Below, piece by piece: positions 5,706 to 8,424 of a stretch of DNA of 8,424 nt (the stretch's first letter is position 1; each line of letters starts with the position of its first letter). The position numbers were made by a program, and so were the translations under genes. Below the pieces are notes generated by a model. The model was not told the origin of the DNA, ran no database searches, and worked only from the letters and a program-made list of their open reading frames with translations. The stretch is from CAYUVA01 sp964448115 [NCBI: uncultured bacterium] (GTDB taxonomy: Bacteria > CAYUVA01). The stretch covers positions 1-8,424 of the forward strand of contig CAYUVA010000068.1 of NCBI GenBank assembly GCA_964448115.1. The letters are read 5' to 3'.

Positions 5706-7415
5706 TCAGCCAACCGGCAGCCCTAAGATGAATCTAGTGCCGGCACCAGGCTCGCTGATAAAGTCTATCTTCCCGCCTAAGCTTTCCATTATATTATGGA
5801 CAATGGTCAATCCCAAGCCGACTCCATCCTTGCGGGTGGTGAAAAAGGGGTCAAAGATGCGGTTGAATACATCCCTGGGGATGCCCTTGCCGGTGTCCTC
5901 GATCTCGATCACCACCATCTCCTGTTCCTGGTTGAGCTTCTCATACCTGGTATTCACGGTCAGGGTTCCGCCGTTGGGCATAGCATTCATCGCATTCGTA
6001 TAGATATTGATAAGCACCTGGCTCAGCTTTTCCGGGTCCGATTGAATGATGGGTACTTGAGGCGACAAGCCTTGTTCAATTGAGATCTTCTGCATCGATG
6101 CGTCCTGTTTTATGAACTGCAGTGAGCGCTTCACCACCTCATTTACATCGATTTTCTGTGGTAAAAGCTCCACTGGCTTTGAGAACTGGATAAGCTCCTC
6201 GACCACCCGGTTCAGGCGATCCACCTCGGTTATTATTATATCTGTGTATTCGCTCTCCTTATCATCTTTTACTGGGATCTTCTGCTTGAGCACCTGCGCG
6301 AAGCCCTTGATGGCGTTAAGTGGATTGCGAATCTCGTGCGCTACCGCAGCGGACAACTGCCCAAGTGCTGCCAGTCGCTCGGTGCGGTTTACCTGCTCCT
6401 TGAGAGCCTTTATCTCGCGCTGATCATTGATGATGAGCAAGCTGCCGATCTTCTCCTGCTTTTCATTTACGATATCCGACTTGGCGACCGCGACCGGTAT
6501 CTCGCTGCCGATGGGATCCACGAAGTCCAACTCGCGTTCGGGGATGCGACCATGCACCTGCACTAGCTTCTTAAGCTCCTCATTCTTGGGATCATCGGCG
6601 AGGATCTCCTTCATGTTTTTACCTCTAGCCTTGTCTGGACTTACCTTGAGCAGGTTTGAGGCAGCGCTGTTCATGGTTATTATGCGCATGCTGTTATCGA
6701 AGGCGATGACGCCGCTCTCCATGCTATTTATTATGTTGTTAGTATAGTATCGCATCCTCTGTAAAGCGAGGTTCACCGCCGAGTAGTTCTGCGAGATTAT
6801 AATAAAATAGATCGAAGCCACTCCAACTCCCATAAGAAGCAACGTAACCAGGTAGCTATAATCCCGATCTGCTGATTCAGCCTCCTCGAATTCGTTCATC
6901 TTGATCCCGACCGAGATCGCCTTTCTGGATAGCGCGGAGGCTTCCTTGACCTTTTTTTGGTCAATATAAGGGCTGAAGAGCTTAGTTACCTCGAAGACGC
7001 TGGTGCCATCCTGTTTTTTAACCCGGTTGGTCAGGATCTGGTTGGCGTGGAGCACCTTTTCCGCATCGAAAATGCCGAGAAACTTAGTGTATAGCTTGAT
7101 GCGGCTGGTGTGAGCCTGGATCATGCCGTGATAGTCGATGATGGCGATGTAGTATATGTTGCTTTTTTGGCCGTACTCCTCGAGGAAGTTCTGCAGCGAG
7201 CCGTAGGTGCCCGAAGTCTCGGTCTCCTGCATAGCAGCCAGTATCTCTATCGTATTCATTATGCGCAGCGCCTGTTCGGTGAGCAGCCTTTCGACCATGC
7301 GTTTCTCTCGGTCTAAGTTCTGCCTTAGCGAGATGGTCAATATGGAGCCAATGACCACGGTTACGCCGATAATGACCAGAAATGGTAGATATGCCTTTCG
7401 CTTCACCGCTTTCAT
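5706..7415 (-). CDS. Membrane histidine kinase with extracytoplasmic sensor and PAS domain (569 aa)
   Basis: The kinase senses a signal outside the membrane and phosphorylates the regulator encoded just downstream. Seen in order: TM1 (about 9-29); an extracytoplasmic domain (about 31-186) with YYIAIIDYHGMIQAHTS (88-104), a pattern typical of Cache/PDC sensors; TM2 (about 187-208); no clear HAMP; a PAS domain (about 222-330); HisKA with H-box AVAHEIRNP and phospho-acceptor H360; and HATPase with N-box NIYTNAMNA (N474), G1 DTGKGIP (507-513), F-box FDPFFTTRK and G2 GVGLGLTI (531-538). It resembles ZraS/AtoS-type kinases. The stop is 25 nt before the regulator ATG, so the two form an operon. The ATG has no clear Shine-Dalgarno sequence, and a stop codon 21 nt upstream in frame limits extension. 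The ligand cannot be inferred. Confidence 0.92.
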   Translation of the reverse strand: MKAVKRKAYLPFLVIIGVTVVIGSILTISLRQNLDREKRMVERLLTEQALRIMNTIEILAAMQETETSGTYGSLQNFLEEYGQKSNIYYIAIIDYHGMIQAHTSRIKLYTKFLGIFDAEKVLHANQILTNRVKKQDGTSVFEVTKLFSPYIDQKKVKEASALSRKAISVGIKMNEFEEAESADRDYSYLVTLLLMGVGVASIYFIIISQNYSAVNLALQRMRYYTNNIINSMESGVIAFDNSMRIITMNSAASNLLKVSPDKARGKNMKEILADDPKNEELKKLVQVHGRIPERELDFVDPIGSEIPVAVAKSDIVNEKQEKIGSLLIINDQREIKALKEQVNRTERLAALGQLSAAVAHEIRNPLNAIKGFAQVLKQKIPVKDDKESEYTDIIITEVDRLNRVVEELIQFSKPVELLPQKIDVNEVVKRSLQFIKQDASMQKISIEQGLSPQVPIIQSDPEKLSQVLINIYTNAMNAMPNGGTLTVNTRYEKLNQEQEMVVIEIEDTGKGIPRDVFNRIFDPFFTTRKDGVGLGLTIVHNIMESLGGKIDFISEPGAGTRFILGLPVG

Positions 7416-7435
7416 AGCTGCCCATGTTGTTTGAA

Positions 7436-7588
7436 TTAGCTGTTAGGTATCTTGATTATTATCAAGAGCATACTTCTCGAGCTTGTCAATAAAGTAATTA
7501 AATGACCGATTATTTTGCTAATAATATTTTTAAAAAATCTTTTATCGTTTTTGCCTTCAACAAAAATGGTTAATTCCTTATAACTCAT
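7436..7588 (-). pseudogene. Truncated TOPRIM/OLD-like (DUF4435-type) gene, N-terminal 50 codons
   Basis: An ATG ORF encodes MSYKELTIFVEGKNDKRFF followed by about 31 more residues. The hydrophobic strand ending in VEG-x2-D with an adjacent KRFF is the typical opening of TOPRIM-fold proteins, such as the OLD nuclease TOPRIM domain and DUF4435, where the Glu binds metal. Full-length relatives have one to several hundred residues; this one loses its character after about residue 28 (IISKIIGHLI) and stops. I therefore call it a 5' remnant, though a short functional peptide is possible. It starts 8 nt after the stop of the 84-residue ORF, suggesting a former two-gene operon. Its AT-rich composition contrasts with the kinase gene downstream, and its 3' part now serves as that gene's leader. 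The ribosome site is weak. The homology call is from recall and is unconfirmed. Confidence 0.45.
7451..7466. promoter_or_regulatory. Dyad CTTGAT-TATT-ATCAAG in the kinase leader
   Basis: The 6-nt arms are perfect reverse complements around TATT, 36-51 nt upstream of the kinase ATG. A TTGACA on the minus strand (7489-7484) lies upstream, and the dyad would cover the -10 region. However, the only good -10 (GATAAT, 7463-7458) sits 20 nt from that -35, so the promoter itself is doubtful. Autoregulation by the downstream regulator is one possibility. Confidence 0.3.
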
Positions 7589-7596
7589 GTTTCTGT

Positions 7597-7851
7597 TTAA
7601 AGCCAATCTTGAACATATAAATCTTCGATGCCAACTTCATTTTGTAAAAAGGTTTTCACTTCATCATTATTAGCCGGTCTTGAAATTCTAGAGAACCCTT
7701 TTTCATCACGATAAACAAGTAAAATATTCTGTAACTTATTAAAATGATGGTATGGGAAGAAAAATGGGGTTTGAATAAGAGGAATATCTGAAGAAATTTT
7801 TATTCCTTGAAAAAACGGTGGGAAAAATTCCTTTATTTCTATAAGAAGCAT
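7597..7851 (-). CDS. Small AT-rich protein of unknown function (84 aa)
   Basis: I do not recognise this protein. It starts MLLIEIKEFFPPFFQGIK, is rich in Phe, Ile and Lys in its first half, and has an acidic, soluble-looking C-terminus ending in the residues EDLYVQDWL. There is no convincing signal peptide or membrane span. A good ribosome site, AAGGGG (7865-7860), lies 8 nt before the ATG, which supports translation. It sits just downstream of the 5S rRNA in the same direction and 8 nt upstream of the truncated TOPRIM-like ORF, so the two probably belonged to one module. Codons are much more AT-rich than in the kinase or clpC genes, consistent with horizontal acquisition. No residue pattern suggests an enzyme. 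Confidence 0.5.
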   Translation of the reverse strand: MLLIEIKEFFPPFFQGIKISSDIPLIQTPFFFPYHHFNKLQNILLVYRDEKGFSRISRPANNDEVKTFLQNEVGIEDLYVQDWL

Positions 7852-7875
7852 CCCAAATACCCCTTAGTTACAATA

Positions 7876-7904
7876 AGTATAATAAACAAATAACCCGGCA
7901 GCAA
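7876..7904 (-). promoter_or_regulatory. Possible promoter of the 84-residue ORF, overlapping the 5S 3' end
   Basis: On the minus strand TTGCTG (7904-7899), inside the 5S gene, is followed after 17 nt by TATACT (7881-7876). The -10 is good (5/6), the -35 poor (3/6). Read-through from the rRNA operon is an alternative source of transcript, since no strong terminator follows the 5S. Confidence 0.3.
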
Positions 7905-8009
7905 CCTACTCTCCCACATCCTCTCGGATGCAGTACCATCGGCGATGGAGGGCTTAACTTCCGTATTCGGAATGGGAACGGGTGTTTCCCCTCCTCTATA
8001 GCCACCGGG
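7894..8009 (-). rRNA. rrf: 5S ribosomal RNA (about 116 nt)
   Basis: The minus strand reads CCCGGTGGCTATAGAGGAGG at the 5' end, has the conserved CCGAATACGGAAGTTAAG core and GGGAGAGTAGG, and ends GCTGCCGGG. The terminal CCCGG and CCGGG pair as helix I, which sets both ends to within a few bases. It lies downstream of the 23S gene in the usual order. No clear intrinsic terminator follows. Confidence 0.93.
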
Positions 8010-8011
8010 CG

Positions 8012-8037
8012 ATCTTGATTAAGATTTTATATAAAAT
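8012..8037. repeat. Two small AT-rich dyads just upstream of the 5S gene
   Basis: ATCTT-GATT-AAGAT (8012-8025) and the 14-bp palindrome ATTTTATATAAAAT (8024-8037) abut in the 23S-5S spacer, next to the 5S 5' end. They could form small stems used in RNase processing of the rRNA precursor. Confidence 0.35.
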
Positions 8038-8078
8038 TTCATCTGGCGACCGGAAGAATTCACGGTTCCTTTGTATGC

Positions 8079-8101
8079 GGAGAAAGCCTTTAAATTTCTC
8101 C
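8079..8101 (-). repeat. Hairpin just after the 23S 3' end, possible processing stem
   Basis: GGAGAAA and TTTCTCC form a 7-bp stem with a 9-nt loop, about 8-10 nt after the 23S 3' end in the 23S-5S spacer. A role in precursor processing is plausible. The spacer of about 100 nt carries no tRNA. Confidence 0.4.
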
Positions 8102-8109
8102 ATAATAAG

Positions 8110-8424
8110 GGATCAAGCCGAACGACCTATTAGTACCGGTCGGCTTTGACATTACTGCCTTTACACCTCCGGCCTATCAACCTTGTGTTCTACAAGGGGT
8201 CTTGTTAGAGGCATTACCCTCTTGGGATATCTAATCTTGGGGTGTGCTTCACGCTTAGATGCTTTCAGCGTTTATCACATCCGGACATAGCTACTCTGCA
8301 ATGCTCCTGGCGGAACAACAGAAACACCAGAGGTCCGTCCACCCGGGTCCTCTCGTACTACGGGCAGCTCCCCTCAGATATCCTGCGCCCACAGCAGATA
8401 GGGACCGAACTGTCTCACGACGTT
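8110..8424 (-). rRNA. rrl: 23S ribosomal RNA, 3' portion (about 315 nt)
   Basis: The minus strand carries the sarcin-ricin loop AGTACGAGAGGACC (8359-8346), the universally conserved elongation-factor site. It is about 240 nt from the 3' end, close to its position in E. coli. The conserved GTACTAATAGGTCG segment and the end GGCTTGATCCC follow; the exact 3' nucleotide is uncertain by a few bases. The gene continues past the right edge, so whether a 16S gene is linked cannot be seen. Confidence 0.95.

Noticed and set aside
5681-5713. TTG at 5713 as the regulator start, overlapping the kinase stop
   Set aside because: The strong ribosome site at 5691-5700 would fall inside the gene, and the receiver domain begins normally at the ATG (MGRILVVDDE).
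4982-5731. A 249-codon open frame on the plus strand, antisense to the regulator gene
   Set aside because: It lies opposite conserved receiver and AAA motifs. Long antisense frames are common opposite NtrC-family genes, and its translation shows no domain.
8010-8109. A tRNA gene in the 23S-5S spacer
   Set aside because: No cloverleaf, T-arm sequence or 70-90 nt unit was found; only small AT-rich stems.
1-8424. CRISPR array or complete insertion sequence
   Set aside because: No regularly spaced direct repeats and no transposase ORF are visible.

Overview
The window comes from a bacterial chromosome with moderate-GC genes and AT-rich spacers. It holds four complete core genes, one partial gene at the left edge, a small AT-rich two-ORF module that looks broken, and the 3' part of an rRNA operon. 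Lineage cannot be fixed from this sequence. ClpC-type ATPase, GlpX, a membrane histidine kinase with an NtrC-type regulator, and near-consensus sigma70 promoters fit an environmental, probably anaerobic, bacterium such as a Dehalococcoidia-like Chloroflexota or a deltaproteobacterium-like lineage. This is an inference only.

Left part (1-3305): a gene of unknown function with a Cys-x2-Cys motif runs leftward off the edge. It is transcribed divergently from a clpC-like gene (469-2913). Each has a good -35/-10 promoter, and the space between holds several dyads. The Clp ATPase has two complete AAA modules and a short ClpC-type middle domain, but no visible ClpP-docking tripeptide. The 392 bp after it carry no convincing gene; they hold three hairpins in about 100 bp, one of the dRS3-like ATTCCC-N8-GGGAAT type. 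A sigma70 promoter for the next gene follows.

Middle (3306-7415): glpX (class II fructose-1,6-bisphosphatase) faces a leftward two-gene operon across a 41-bp gap that holds a possible shared terminator stem. The operon encodes a membrane histidine kinase (probable Cache-type sensor domain, PAS, HisKA, HATPase) followed 25 nt later by an NtrC-family regulator (receiver, AAA, Fis-type HTH). The regulator's receiver is canonical, but the GAFTGA loop that normally contacts sigma54 reads RVATGV.

Right part (7436-8424): an AT-rich segment on the minus strand encodes an 84-residue protein of unknown family. Eight bases later comes a 50-residue ORF whose start resembles a TOPRIM/OLD/DUF4435-type strand (VEGKND) and then stops, so it is probably a truncated nuclease-like gene. 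Its 3' part now doubles as the leader of the kinase operon. Upstream of the module, also on the minus strand, are a 5S rRNA and the last ~315 nt of a 23S rRNA, separated by a ~100-nt spacer without a tRNA.

No complete new system is visible. The best leads are the truncated TOPRIM module, the loop-variant NtrC-type regulator, and the ClpC-like ATPase lacking a ClpP-docking signature.
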